Assembly: GCA_900551715.1 (NCBI GenBank)
Contig: URXG01000002.1
Coordinates: 1-64,000 of the forward strand
Direction of reading: 5' to 3'
From: an uncultured Blautia sp.
GTDB lineage: Bacteria; Bacillota; Clostridia; Lachnospirales; Lachnospiraceae
Length of the DNA stretch: 64,000 bases
The position numbers and the translations under genes are program-made. Under the pieces are notes generated by a model. It did no database searches and had not been told where the DNA came from. It saw only the letters and a program-made list of their open reading frames with translations. This document shows, piece after piece, positions 32,740-42,269 of this stretch; the stretch's first letter is position 1, and each line of letters opens with the position of its first letter.

Positions 32740-33927
32740 TCATTCAGTAAATTCAATGTTTATTTTCGACAAAATATCCTGAAGCCTGGCTTCACATCCA
32801 TGCAGACTGTCTCCTGTAAGAATGATCTGCCCGATACGGTCCCGTCCGTTTGTGTAACGGTGTACCTGGTCTCCCGGTTCTATATTAAAAGAAAGATCTA
32901 TGATATCTTCTGCTTCCGTATTATCATTGTGGATTGCTTTTACTGTGCCGTCTCTATCCGAAGTAAGGATTTTGGAAAGATTGGCCCTGTGTGGTGCATC
33001 TTTCCGGAACATGAATCTCACATCCATTCCCATTGCCAGTCTCACAATGGCTTCGTAGTAATTGATTCCATAATACAAACCTACCATTTCCGGCAGACAG
33101 GTAGCGCCTGCCCTTCCGGTGATCTCAATTACATAAATCCTGTCATCTTTGCAGATCAGATCACAGTTTACAGGACAGTTGTCCAGCCCCACTGCCTCAA
33201 TAGCCAGTTTTACCTGATGGCAGATCTCCAGCTCCAGCTCCGGTTTTCTGTATGGAACAGAGTGTCCTACAGGTGTGGGTACATGACTCTGAAAAGCAGC
33301 GATATTATTAGGCAGGCAGTACACCAGCTCTCCATCTTTTATCATAGCCTCACAACCAAGAATCTGTCCTTCTATGAACTCTTCTGCCAGACAGTAATCC
33401 TGCCCTGTAGCTTCCATGGTCTTTCCATAATAAAAGACTGCTTCTTCTCTGGTATTGCACCGGAAGATTCCTCTGCTTCCCATCAAGTCTACTGCTTTTA
33501 CAACTACTGGAAAATCAAGCTGATCCAGTGCTTTCTGAAGGTCTTCTTCTGAATGGATACAGATATGACGGGCACAGCTGACTCCGCCTTTCATAAAGGC
33601 TTCTTTCATTTTATATTTGTTGCTGCTGATATCTGCTGCTCTGGCTCCGGGACCGGTAAGTCCCAATTTCTCACAGGTATATCCAAGAGCCCGGACACCT
33701 GTATCCAGACAACAGGTGGCAATACCATCTGCTTTCAGTTCTTTTGCAGCCTTGCATACTGCCTGTGGATCAGAAATATCTGTACAGGAGCTTTCATCTG
33801 CCACCTGAAATCCCGGCCAGTCCCCGGGAGTACTGACTGCAACTGTGGAGATCCCCAGCTTTTTTGCAGCCTCATAAAGGGGCAGCTGTGAATAGCTTGC
33901 CCCCAGAATCATTAATTTTTTGTTCAT
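32740..33927 (-). CDS. ATP-grasp ligase
   Basis: A 395-residue ATP-grasp protein of the carbamoyl-phosphate-synthase-like/BL00235 type. It has a Rossmann-like N-terminal part (KLMILGASYSQLPLYEAAK) and an ATP-binding lysine region FPVVVKAVDLMGSRG (about 138-152). The metal-binding strand YVIEITGRAGATCLPE is near residue 270. Such enzymes join a carboxylate to an amine through an acyl phosphate. It begins 2 bp after the ATP-grasp-PLP fusion gene, so it is translationally coupled to it. It is distantly similar to that protein's N-terminal half. Substrate unknown; an amino acid joined to an amino sugar or another amino acid is the simplest guess from context. Confidence 0.78.
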   Translation of the reverse strand: MNKKLMILGASYSQLPLYEAAKKLGISTVAVSTPGDWPGFQVADESSCTDISDPQAVCKAAKELKADGIATCCLDTGVRALGYTCEKLGLTGPGARAADISSNKYKMKEAFMKGGVSCARHICIHSEEDLQKALDQLDFPVVVKAVDLMGSRGIFRCNTREEAVFYYGKTMEATGQDYCLAEEFIEGQILGCEAMIKDGELVYCLPNNIAAFQSHVPTPVGHSVPYRKPELELEICHQVKLAIEAVGLDNCPVNCDLICKDDRIYVIEITGRAGATCLPEMVGLYYGINYYEAIVRLAMGMDVRFMFRKDAPHRANLSKILTSDRDGTVKAIHNDNTEAEDIIDLSFNIEPGDQVHRYTNGRDRIGQIILTGDSLHGCEARLQDILSKINIEFTE

Positions 33928-33929
33928 GA

Positions 33930-36053
33930 TCAGTGTTTATCCTCTTGTTCAAGAAAGTCAAAAAACAGTGGTGTCCCTCCAGTATGTACAAAAAGGATCC
34001 TTTTGTTTTTTATTTTATGTTGTTCCAGATACTTAACCATACCATAAAATGCCTTTCCTGTATAGGTCATATCCAGAGGAATTCCTTCTTTACCATAGAT
34101 CTCCCGGATCAGATCTGCCACAGCAGGTGACCATGCACCATATCCACCTTCCATATATGCGTCTGTAAAGAGGATATGTTCTTCATAATTTTCCGGCAGT
34201 GTACGTCCATATTTCTCTGCATATTCCTGTAGATTTCCGGCGATCACCTGATGGCCCCGGGATGCATTTCTTGATACGGAGATTCCAACAATCTGACGGT
34301 TATCTTTTTTTCTGAGACTTCCTGCCAGAAACCCGGACTGGGTAGCGTTGGTGCTGGATGCCAGAAAAATATAGTCAAAATGTGTCTCATGTGCTTCTTC
34401 CCACTGACAGATCTCATCATAAACTCTGTCATAGGCAGTCATCGGCACCCATTCTCTTCCCTGCCCTCTGGAATTACCATAAATATAGTAGGGACGGAAA
34501 CCTTTTTCCCGAAGTTCTGCCATTGCCTGTTCCACTGCTGCTGCAATCCCTGCCTTACCGCAGGGAATCTCTGTCACTCCCATCTGACGGATAATACGGC
34601 TGTTGGCACTTTCCCTTTCATCCTTTATATCTTCCTGATTGTGGACCATATAGCAGGGAATCTGCAGTTCATGACAGAGCGTGGCAAGAATCCGGCAAAG
34701 ATTGGAGTGGTAATTGCCATAAATGATCATACTGTCGCAGTTTTCTTTCTGCATATCTTTAATAAATTCTCCGGCAAAACGGACTTTGTTTCCACCAAAA
34801 GCAAAAGGAAGAAGATCCTCTCTCTTCATAAAGAACTGATTTTCATTATCTGCAGTTCCTGTATATCTCAGTTTCTGGAGAGGAGTATTGAATTCTTCCA
34901 GAGGATTTTCCCATGGTCCATGGTGCAGAAGATTCTGCATTTCCTCCTGTGTATCTGCCTGAAGGATAAAAAATCCCGGTCTGCTTCCACTGTCCACAAT
35001 ATGGGCAGTTCTCACATCCCCCTCTATAACTACTTTTTTCAGATGAGAAGGATGGTTTTCTCTGATATATTTCAGAAGACGGAGATCATTTTCATTCATA
35101 AGAAAACGAATTGCTGAAACTTTGCCCAGGTTATCCACAAAGGAAGGAGCCTTTCCTGCTGCTGTATCTACCACCATTCCCACAAAATCCTGTCCTGTAG
35201 AAAGTGGCACAAGATCTGAACCAATACAGTCTCCTCCCATACGGGAACCGATCTCAATGATCCGGATCTCTTCTCCGTCAATGCGAAGTTCACTGTGTCC
35301 TGCCCCATATCTTACTTCCAGGGCATCCAGTGCCCGAAATACTACCTCCTGGACTTTCCGGGTCATCTCTTCTGACAATGGTGCCGGCTGGAGATGTCCC
35401 GTCTCTATATAATGAGGACTTCCGGTTGTGAATTTCTTTGTAATCGCAAGACAGATGTGTTTCCCTTCATAGCTGATGGTCTCTACGCTGTATTCTTCAC
35501 CTGTCAGATATTCTTCCACAATAGCTTTGTTCTCAAAAGACTGCTCCACCGCCAGATGGATAGCATCTGCTAACTGACCTTGTTCAGTTACTTTGGTAAT
35601 AGCCCTGCTGCCGGAACGATCTGTAGGCTTCACGATCACAGGAAAACGATCCGGATGTATCTCCTCTTCCCCTGTTGCCAGTTGAAAATATGGTACCGGT
35701 ATCCCTGCATCCTGAAATGTCTTTCGCATGGCATATTTGTTGGTGGAATGATAAATACAGCTGCTGCTGTTGCCTGGAAGGCCCAGTTTTTCTGCCAGAT
35801 ACTGTACTGTAATGTTGGCAAGGTCTGAACCGATGGTAGCTACTGCATCTGGCTGGATCTTCTGACAGATTTTCAGAATCTCCTCTTTTTCCACAATACT
35901 GATCTCGTAAAAATAATCTGCGTCCTCTGCACCTGTAGCTCCCTCTCTCCATGCAAATACATGAGTCTCATATCCCATTTCCCTGGCTTTCAGAATCAGA
36001 GGTTTCTGGAAATCATTTGCTCCAATGATCACAATTTTTTTCATTTTTCTCAT
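33930..36053 (-). CDS. ATP-grasp / D-cysteine-desulfhydrase-like PLP fusion protein
   Basis: A 707-residue two-enzyme fusion. Residues 1 to about 395 are an ATP-grasp ligase (IVIIGANDFQKPLILKAR start; FPVIVKPTDRSGSRA at 137-151; metal strand IRIIEIGSRMGGD near 263-275). Residues about 400-707 belong to the fold-type II PLP family of D-cysteine desulfhydrase and ACC deaminase. They have PLP lysine K423 in GGNKVR, the H449-S-N motif near 449-451, a SSTNATQSG phosphate-loop region and the terminal FVHTGGTPLFFDF, which is diagnostic. Both halves look intact. The PLP half probably makes or breaks a beta-substituted amino acid that the ATP-grasp half uses. It heads the run of genes down to yfhO, after the ldt terminator. 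Confidence 0.82.
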   Translation of the reverse strand: MRKMKKIVIIGANDFQKPLILKAREMGYETHVFAWREGATGAEDADYFYEISIVEKEEILKICQKIQPDAVATIGSDLANITVQYLAEKLGLPGNSSSCIYHSTNKYAMRKTFQDAGIPVPYFQLATGEEEIHPDRFPVIVKPTDRSGSRAITKVTEQGQLADAIHLAVEQSFENKAIVEEYLTGEEYSVETISYEGKHICLAITKKFTTGSPHYIETGHLQPAPLSEEMTRKVQEVVFRALDALEVRYGAGHSELRIDGEEIRIIEIGSRMGGDCIGSDLVPLSTGQDFVGMVVDTAAGKAPSFVDNLGKVSAIRFLMNENDLRLLKYIRENHPSHLKKVVIEGDVRTAHIVDSGSRPGFFILQADTQEEMQNLLHHGPWENPLEEFNTPLQKLRYTGTADNENQFFMKREDLLPFAFGGNKVRFAGEFIKDMQKENCDSMIIYGNYHSNLCRILATLCHELQIPCYMVHNQEDIKDERESANSRIIRQMGVTEIPCGKAGIAAAVEQAMAELREKGFRPYYIYGNSRGQGREWVPMTAYDRVYDEICQWEEAHETHFDYIFLASSTNATQSGFLAGSLRKKDNRQIVGISVSRNASRGHQVIAGNLQEYAEKYGRTLPENYEEHILFTDAYMEGGYGAWSPAVADLIREIYGKEGIPLDMTYTGKAFYGMVKYLEQHKIKNKRILFVHTGGTPLFFDFLEQEDKH

Positions 36054-36073
36054 CTCTTTCCCTGTTGATATTC

Positions 36074-36101
36074 AAAAAGGCACTCCCTGATGAGAGTGCC
36101 T
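36074..36101 (-). terminator. Intrinsic terminator of the L,D-transpeptidase gene
   Basis: A perfect 8-bp stem AGGCACTC/GAGTGCCT with an 8-nt loop is followed by TTTTT on the minus strand. It lies between the ldt stop (36110) and the ATP-grasp-PLP start (36053), so the polysaccharide run is a separate unit. No clear promoter is seen in the 56-bp gap. Confidence 0.85.
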
Positions 36102-36109
36102 ATTGGTTA

Positions 36110-38644
36110 TTAATACCTGGACATTAATGGGTCTGTCGGGTCGAATGTCTTGCTTCCTCTTAATGGTGTAAGTGGATTCTTACCAAGAGGACCTTTTCTT
36201 GCATTGTCATACTGATAGGTTCCTTTGATAATCTTGATTCTGGAACCATTGCAGTTATCCCATACCCATTTTGCATCTGCTACACAGCAGCGGATACATC
36301 CATGAGATGCAGGGCTTCCCAGCTTCAGATATTCACCAGCCGGAAGATTATTGGTATTTGCCTGACCGCAGGCTACAGAATGAACAAAAATACCGCCTAC
36401 TACATGAGAACCATACTGACCCCAGGATGGTCCCATCAGTTCCTGCCAGCGTCCTGCTCTTGTAATTGTAAATGTACCTTCCGGAGTAGGTGTAGCAGGC
36501 ATACCTACAGAAACACGAATTGATTTAATCGGGATCTGCATGGAGCTGTCTGTATAAACAGTCATAACACCATTTACTTTATCTACTACCAGATAATAAG
36601 ATTTCTGTTTGTACTCACTGGTTCTGTCATTTACTCTGTATCCTTTGGAATTAAATTTATAATATTTGCCACCAATTTTAAGGACTTTATTCTTTGCATA
36701 GTTACCTGTAGCAGGATCGATATAACGTACCTTATTGTTATTGCTGTCTATAGTAACCCAGCCAACTACAAATCTGCCCCGGGAATCCAGATAACCTTTG
36801 GTAGTTCCTCTGGTAGCACTGGTGTTGGTCTGTGCAATGCAGTTCTTGAAATAGAACCAGTATCTCTTCTTGTCTACAGTCAGTCTCTTCCATCCTTTGA
36901 TTGCAAGAGTACCATCACTGTATGCATAATAGTAATTGTTTTTGTATTTGATCCAGGTGTTTACATATTTGTCACCCTTGTAAGCACTTGTACTGCTTCT
37001 CTGGAAGAAATAGTACTTGGAGTCTACTTTGGTAACACCACTTGCCAGACGTCCGTCTGACAGGAAGTATTTCTTGCCAACCCACTGATTCTGTACGTTA
37101 TTTCCCTTCTTGGAGAAGTAGAACCATCCAACAAACTTTTTATTAACAGTAACTTTCTGGTAACCTTTCTTTTCCTGTACACGACCAGCGGTCTTGCCAA
37201 AGTAGTAGTAGCGATTTCCTGCTGGTTTGATCTTTACCCAGCAGTTTTTGTAGTTGGCACGTTTACCGTTGGAATGGAAGAAATAACGATATCCGTCTTT
37301 CTTAACCAGTGCATTTCTGTAAACAATACCCCTGGAGTTGGAAAGATAAACACCACCGTCAGCACCCTTCATCATGGTGTTTTTGACAATGTATCCCTTG
37401 GAGCTGAGGAGATACAGATTGTTGCTGTTGCTTAAAAGCTTGTATGCACCGGCTCCCATTTTCTTATAGGTACCATTAACCTGGAAGTAACGCCACTTTT
37501 TGTTTCCGTTGATAGTTTTGCTTACCCACTGGTTACTTGCCATAAGACCAGGATATGTACGTCCTGCTGACTCATCCTTAGGAAGGAATGTATAAAGTTT
37601 GTTATTGATGGTCTTATCACCTACAACCGGTTTACCGTCAGCATTAAGACAATAATACTTACCTTTGCCGATCTCATAGAGCTTTCCGGTCTGGAAAGAA
37701 GCCTCTTTTCCGTCCTTTCCGAAAATATGGAAAGCATCGGTGATCCAGATCCAGATATGCTTCTGTGCCTGACCAAGGTTGGAGTTGTATGGTGTCTTCA
37801 TACTGGGATCTTTGCTGCCTGTGATCTTGGCTTCACTGACAGTTCTGAAATAATAATGAGCACCGTCTACATCCTTGTACCCTGTTGCCAGATATCCCTT
37901 CTCATCAAAGTAATAAGTACCGGAAGCAAGAACCTCACCTGTAGCAGGATCAATGGTATCTACATTAACAAGTTCATCTGTATAATAGGTGACTGTACCG
38001 GCATCTTCTGTATCGCCTGTATTATCCTCTGCTTCAGAAGTACCTGCTGTCTGTGTATCTTCTTCTGTACTCTGTACAGAAACATCAGAACCTGTTTCCT
38101 CTGTTGTTTCTTCTGTTGTCTCTTCTGCATCTGTATCAGTTGCAGTATCACCTGTAACTGCATTGTCTTCTGTTGTTTCAGCTAACTGTGTCTTGGTTGA
38201 TGGCTTCAGAAGTTTCCATTTACCATCTTCGTTTTTCCATTTTGTGTAATAAAGAACAGACTTTTCGGAAGTTACAGACTCTCCTGCACCTAATTCATTC
38301 AGTTCTTCCTCTACAGCCTGATCTCCTGCTGCTGCATCTGCTGTCTGATCCTCACCTGCACTGAAATCAATATCTACAGAACTGTTATCTTCACCGTCCT
38401 GAGTATCGTTCACTGGATCCTGCGGATCTTCTGTACCATCTTCGGTATCAAGATCTACGGATGCATCATCTGCTGATGTTTCTTCTGTGGAATCGTCTGT
38501 AGAGACTTCACTGTCCTCTGGCTGTACATCTATTGTCTCAGCTGCAACAGTCTCATCAGCAAAATCAGCTGCGCCAACTGTACCCACACCTGTTGTCATG
38601 ACCATAGCCATGCTTAACAGAACCGCCACAATTCGTTTTTTCAC
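36110..38644 (-). CDS. Secreted L,D-transpeptidase with wall-binding repeats
   Basis: An 844-residue exported protein that cross-links or modifies peptidoglycan. The start is a GTG at 38644, preceded by AAGGAGGAG. A signal peptide (about 1-25) is followed by a long acidic Ser/Thr/Glu/Asp-rich linker (about 26-240). About fifteen glucan/choline-binding-like repeats (Tyr/Trp/Gly-rich, about 240-680) come next, then a C-terminal YkuD domain. The catalytic motif is SHGCIR with Cys near residue 783, preceded by the expected FVHSVA histidine segment. The repeats suggest wall or teichoic-acid binding. It is 32 bp downstream of the HPr gene and ends in a strong terminator. Confidence 0.88.
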   Translation of the reverse strand: MKKRIVAVLLSMAMVMTTGVGTVGAADFADETVAAETIDVQPEDSEVSTDDSTEETSADDASVDLDTEDGTEDPQDPVNDTQDGEDNSSVDIDFSAGEDQTADAAAGDQAVEEELNELGAGESVTSEKSVLYYTKWKNEDGKWKLLKPSTKTQLAETTEDNAVTGDTATDTDAEETTEETTEETGSDVSVQSTEEDTQTAGTSEAEDNTGDTEDAGTVTYYTDELVNVDTIDPATGEVLASGTYYFDEKGYLATGYKDVDGAHYYFRTVSEAKITGSKDPSMKTPYNSNLGQAQKHIWIWITDAFHIFGKDGKEASFQTGKLYEIGKGKYYCLNADGKPVVGDKTINNKLYTFLPKDESAGRTYPGLMASNQWVSKTINGNKKWRYFQVNGTYKKMGAGAYKLLSNSNNLYLLSSKGYIVKNTMMKGADGGVYLSNSRGIVYRNALVKKDGYRYFFHSNGKRANYKNCWVKIKPAGNRYYYFGKTAGRVQEKKGYQKVTVNKKFVGWFYFSKKGNNVQNQWVGKKYFLSDGRLASGVTKVDSKYYFFQRSSTSAYKGDKYVNTWIKYKNNYYYAYSDGTLAIKGWKRLTVDKKRYWFYFKNCIAQTNTSATRGTTKGYLDSRGRFVVGWVTIDSNNNKVRYIDPATGNYAKNKVLKIGGKYYKFNSKGYRVNDRTSEYKQKSYYLVVDKVNGVMTVYTDSSMQIPIKSIRVSVGMPATPTPEGTFTITRAGRWQELMGPSWGQYGSHVVGGIFVHSVACGQANTNNLPAGEYLKLGSPASHGCIRCCVADAKWVWDNCNGSRIKIIKGTYQYDNARKGPLGKNPLTPLRGSKTFDPTDPLMSRY

Positions 38645-38676
38645 TGCTTCTCCTCCTTAATTGATCCTCTTTTCAT

Positions 38677-38940
38677 TTATTCACCAAGGCCGCCACGAAT
38701 GGCATCTGCCAAAGCTTTCATTGCTTCCTGCTCATCTGTGCCATCACAGATAAGTTCTATTTCATCCCCGCATTTTACGCAGGCACCCAGTACACTCAGT
38801 ACACTCTTGGCGTTGGCTTCATCTCCGTCAAAAGCAAAGACTATTCTGGAACTGTATTTCATTGCCTCATTACACAGGACTCCTGCTGGTCTCAGATGAA
38901 GTCCTGATGGATTATTTACTGTTATCTTCTGGCTGATCAT
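38677..38940 (-). CDS. HPr-family phosphocarrier protein
   Basis: An 87-residue HPr protein. The PTS phosphorylation site is H15 in SGLHLRPAG and the regulatory serine is S46 in NAKSVLS, so both PEP-dependent and HPr-kinase-dependent modification are possible. The Cys/Asp/Glu-rich second half is somewhat divergent from classical PtsH. It lies 14 bp after cdaR and 32 bp before ldt, away from any ptsI. It is either the housekeeping HPr or a Crh-like regulator. Carbon-status signalling to the c-di-AMP and wall genes around it is inference. Confidence 0.9.
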   Translation of the reverse strand: MISQKITVNNPSGLHLRPAGVLCNEAMKYSSRIVFAFDGDEANAKSVLSVLGACVKCGDEIELICDGTDEQEAMKALADAIRGGLGE

Positions 38941-38954
38941 CTCTTTATCTCCTG

Positions 38955-40235
38955 TTAATTACTTGCCGCCGGTGTTGAGATCGGTGAAATCTCCACTCCG
39001 GTGGTAACTTCATCTACCAGTTCATATCCCTCCGGTATTTCGATCTTTACAGGAACCTCAAAGCTGCCCTCTGTCTTGTTCTTCAGGTCAATGGAGGCTT
39101 TGATGTCACTTTCTTTCAGGTCACTGAGATCTTCCTCAGTTTTCTTGATCCTGATCTCGATCTTGGCTGTGTCAAAGGCTACCTGCATACTCTCCGGAGC
39201 ATTCTCTACTTTGATATTCTTGGTAGGTACTTCGCACACGCTGCTGCCCTGGGGCAGTATATTCACCCGGACAAATACGTCCTCACTGGAATCACTGGTA
39301 AGTTTCAGACCCTGGGAAAGATAATCTGAAATATTGATCTTGACTTCATAATCGCTGTCTTTGCCGGAAACATCGGTTGCAGATGAAGGAATCGTAATGG
39401 TATTATTCTGCTCTTCCAGAGCACTCAGTGCCTCATCGCTTCCGGCCACACTGATCACATTCGGTGTGGTGCTGATGCTTTCCACTTCATATCCGTCAGC
39501 GGGTGTACCCTCATATTCAGCTTTGATCCTAACTTCCGGTCTGACTTTCCAGAGTCTTGCAGTAACTGATACTTTTGAAATGTTCAGATAAGCCATATCT
39601 GTATCTGTGAATTCTTCCCCGTTTTTGTCAATGATCTTCACATCTGTTTCTTCTGTTACATCTTCAGAAGCACCATCCACATCTACAGAGGCATTCACTT
39701 TATCTATTTTATTGATCAGAGATGTTGGTCCTGTAATCTTGAGTTTCTCAGGATTGGATGTCAGGGTTCCAACTTCATATCCCTTATCCGGCTTGGTATT
39801 GTTAGTTGTTACATTTACAACAAATTCCTGGGTATCCTTATCTTCAATATGGATGCTCAGGTTCTGGGGCGTTACCTCAATATTGTCCGGAAGAACCTTG
39901 TCACAGGAAACTGTAATAGGAACCATCACCGGATCTGTATTCAGACTTACCGCCTGCTGAAGATCTGCCACTGCCTTTATATCTGATGCAGTGATGCGAT
40001 CCAGAGTTTTACGATTGGTTTTGATGGTAACACGAATGGATTCCTGTTTGTCATCCTGCATACACATTTTGCCATCAGCATCAAGATATGCTTCATTCAG
40101 TAACTGCACATCTCCGATCACAAAAGATTTTGTTCCTATGGGATTATCTGCATTTACTACCAGAAGCCATATCAGAATTGCGATGGCAACTGACAGGATC
40201 TTCAAAGACAGGTTATTGGCGATCTTTTTGTTCAT
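38955..40235 (-). CDS. cdaR: YbbR-domain regulator of diadenylate cyclase (CdaR)
   Basis: A 426-residue protein with one N-terminal membrane helix (about 10-27) and several extracytoplasmic YbbR repeats (about 35-410; PVMVPITVS, EFVVNVTT, SVTARLWKV and similar strands). CdaR binds and modulates CdaA. Its start overlaps the end of cdaA by 23 bp, the classical cdaA-cdaR arrangement. The glmM gene that usually follows is absent; HPr takes that place. Confidence 0.88.
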   Translation of the reverse strand: MNKKIANNLSLKILSVAIAILIWLLVVNADNPIGTKSFVIGDVQLLNEAYLDADGKMCMQDDKQESIRVTIKTNRKTLDRITASDIKAVADLQQAVSLNTDPVMVPITVSCDKVLPDNIEVTPQNLSIHIEDKDTQEFVVNVTTNNTKPDKGYEVGTLTSNPEKLKITGPTSLINKIDKVNASVDVDGASEDVTEETDVKIIDKNGEEFTDTDMAYLNISKVSVTARLWKVRPEVRIKAEYEGTPADGYEVESISTTPNVISVAGSDEALSALEEQNNTITIPSSATDVSGKDSDYEVKINISDYLSQGLKLTSDSSEDVFVRVNILPQGSSVCEVPTKNIKVENAPESMQVAFDTAKIEIRIKKTEEDLSDLKESDIKASIDLKNKTEGSFEVPVKIEIPEGYELVDEVTTGVEISPISTPAASN

Positions 40236-41100
40236 GTCTGATTCTCCCCTTTAACAGCTGTCTCAGCTTACTATTATCTATAATCTTTTTGTTCTGTGAA
40301 CGTTCCAGAATCTCTCTTAATCCAGAACTTGAAATATCACGTATTAGTTTGCCGTCCTGAGCTACAGAAACCTGTCCTGTCTCCTCGGATACAATAATCG
40401 TAACAGAATCGGTAACCTCACTGATTCCAACTCCTGCTCTGTGTCTGGTACCAAGCTGTTTGCTCAGTTCCATATTATCGGACAGAGGAAGATAACAGGT
40501 GGCGGCTATGATTCTGTTGCCACGCACGATCACTGCTCCGTCATGGAGAGGAGTATTATGTTCAAAAATATTAATCAGAAGCTGGCTGCTTAAGATTCCG
40601 TCCACATTGATACCTGTACGGATATACTCATCCAGCCTGATTTCCTGTTCAATAACGATCAGGGCACCGGTCTTAACCTCTCCCATATCATAACAGGCTT
40701 TGATCAGTTCATTAACTGTCTTGTCTGTAAAACGCTCTTTTATTTCTTTGCCGGCATCAAAAGGAATGATCGCTGCCATAATTTTTTTCTGACCAAGCTG
40801 CTCCACTACTTTACGGAGCTCCGGCTGGAAAATAACTACAAGTGCAGTGATCAGGGCACCCGCCAGATTGGACGCGATCCACAGGATGGTATTCATCTTG
40901 AACACATATGCGATCACCAGAAATCCACAGATGATAAGAATGCCCTTGAGCAGCGTATAGGCGCGGGTAAACTTGATCCATATCATAAACTGATAAATAA
41001 AGAAGGATATCAGTATGATCTCGATCACATCAATGATATTCACAGATGGCAGATTGATATCTGATAGATATCTGCTTAATACACCCGCAATATTCTGCAT
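40213..41100 (-). CDS. cdaA: Diadenylate cyclase CdaA
   Basis: The membrane-bound enzyme makes c-di-AMP from two ATP. In 295 residues it has three membrane helices (about 22-40, 48-66, 72-92) and a DisA_N cyclase domain with the catalytic motifs LHDGA (185-189) and RHR (219-221). Length and layout match the family. AAAGGAGA lies upstream. It is the third gene of a unit beginning at 42700 and couples directly to cdaR. c-di-AMP controls osmolyte transport and wall homeostasis, consistent with the L,D-transpeptidase at the end of the unit. Confidence 0.92.
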   Translation of the reverse strand: MQNIAGVLSRYLSDINLPSVNIIDVIEIILISFFIYQFMIWIKFTRAYTLLKGILIICGFLVIAYVFKMNTILWIASNLAGALITALVVIFQPELRKVVEQLGQKKIMAAIIPFDAGKEIKERFTDKTVNELIKACYDMGEVKTGALIVIEQEIRLDEYIRTGINVDGILSSQLLINIFEHNTPLHDGAVIVRGNRIIAATCYLPLSDNMELSKQLGTRHRAGVGISEVTDSVTIIVSEETGQVSVAQDGKLIRDISSSGLREILERSQNKKIIDNSKLRQLLKGRIRHEQKDRQ

Positions 41101-41153
41101 AAGTTCTCCTTTCTGTCTGTAAATACATGTCTGCAGGTTGCCTCCGAAAGCTC

Positions 41154-42269
41154 TTAAAGATCTTTCAGAGATTCTTCCAATTTCTTTTCAAAATCAATAT
41201 CGTCTATATCCGGTTTCTCCACAACCGGTGCCGGTTCATCTACTTTCGGAATCTCACGTTTTACCGGCTTCGCAGGTGCTGATCCTGTAAAGAGAGGTGC
41301 TGTATTGGTAACAACTCTTTCAGAAGGCTTGCGGTCTTCTCTCACCGGCTCCGCATTGATCTTTTTGATACTTCGTTCAGATGTAGCTACCAATGCCTTT
41401 GGAACTGCTTTTACGTAGTAATAATATTCATCATCTTCATATTCCAGACGTTCTGTTCTGGTATAATCTCCGCCAAACACAAAGAATTCCAGTACAATTC
41501 CCAGAAGTACAGAGATCACTGTATAAATGATCATAGGAACCATATCAATGGAAATTCCGAACATCATTCCGCCTGCAAGCATGACTACCAGATAAACCAC
41601 ACCGCCTGCTACAATGGCAATACGCCATGCATAGTCAAACATTCTGGTACGGATCAGATTTACCACAAGTACAACTGCCACAAATGCAACTACTGTAATC
41701 CACATTTCTCCATTCTTCATAATACCGTCAGAAAGAAGTGTCAGTGTAGCCATAATCTCAGCATCCGGTGCTGACAGCACTTGTGACTGGATTCTTACGA
41801 AACGTACAAAATAATAAATAATGACTCCGCCGGCTGCCGGAAGTGCGGAAACTGCACTGCTTAAAAGTCCGCATCCTACAGGAAGAAGAACCGGAAGATC
41901 AAAAGCAAATGCAAGTGGTGTAAAAACCATCACAATATTCTTACCTGTACTGAATCTCAGGAACAGGATCATCATAAAGAGGATCACTACCAGCAGAAAA
42001 CCTGCAACTTCGATTCCAAGAGCATAACAATGTGCCACCATAAGTGCACATCCTGTAAAGATCATCATTCCAGAAGGAAGGATGCAGCAGATCAGTGCAA
42101 GTACCAGCACTACAATAATATTATCCAATTCTTTCATATATCCCATATTGGAGTTGATCCATATAAAATAAACTACTGCAAGTATAAATTTCAGAACTGG
42201 CAGCAGATACATCTCGTATTGTGCATAAAACCCTTTCAGTTTTTGTTTAAATTCCAGTAATGCGGTCAT
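41154..42269 (-). CDS. Polytopic membrane protein of unknown function
   Basis: A 371-residue protein. About nine hydrophobic segments occupy residues 20-275. A cytoplasmic tail of about 95 residues follows (tyrosine-rich EYEDDEYYYYVKAVPKA, then Pro/Lys/Glu-rich, ending in an acidic helix). I do not recognise the family. Its start overlaps the stop of the previous small membrane protein (ATGA) and it precedes cdaA by 53 bp. The three membrane genes may therefore work together, perhaps as sensor or transporter input to c-di-AMP synthesis; that is inference from position only. Confidence 0.6.
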   Translation of the reverse strand: MTALLEFKQKLKGFYAQYEMYLLPVLKFILAVVYFIWINSNMGYMKELDNIIVVLVLALICCILPSGMMIFTGCALMVAHCYALGIEVAGFLLVVILFMMILFLRFSTGKNIVMVFTPLAFAFDLPVLLPVGCGLLSSAVSALPAAGGVIIYYFVRFVRIQSQVLSAPDAEIMATLTLLSDGIMKNGEMWITVVAFVAVVLVVNLIRTRMFDYAWRIAIVAGGVVYLVVMLAGGMMFGISIDMVPMIIYTVISVLLGIVLEFFVFGGDYTRTERLEYEDDEYYYYVKAVPKALVATSERSIKKINAEPVREDRKPSERVVTNTAPLFTGSAPAKPVKREIPKVDEPAPVVEKPDIDDIDFEKKLEESLKDL

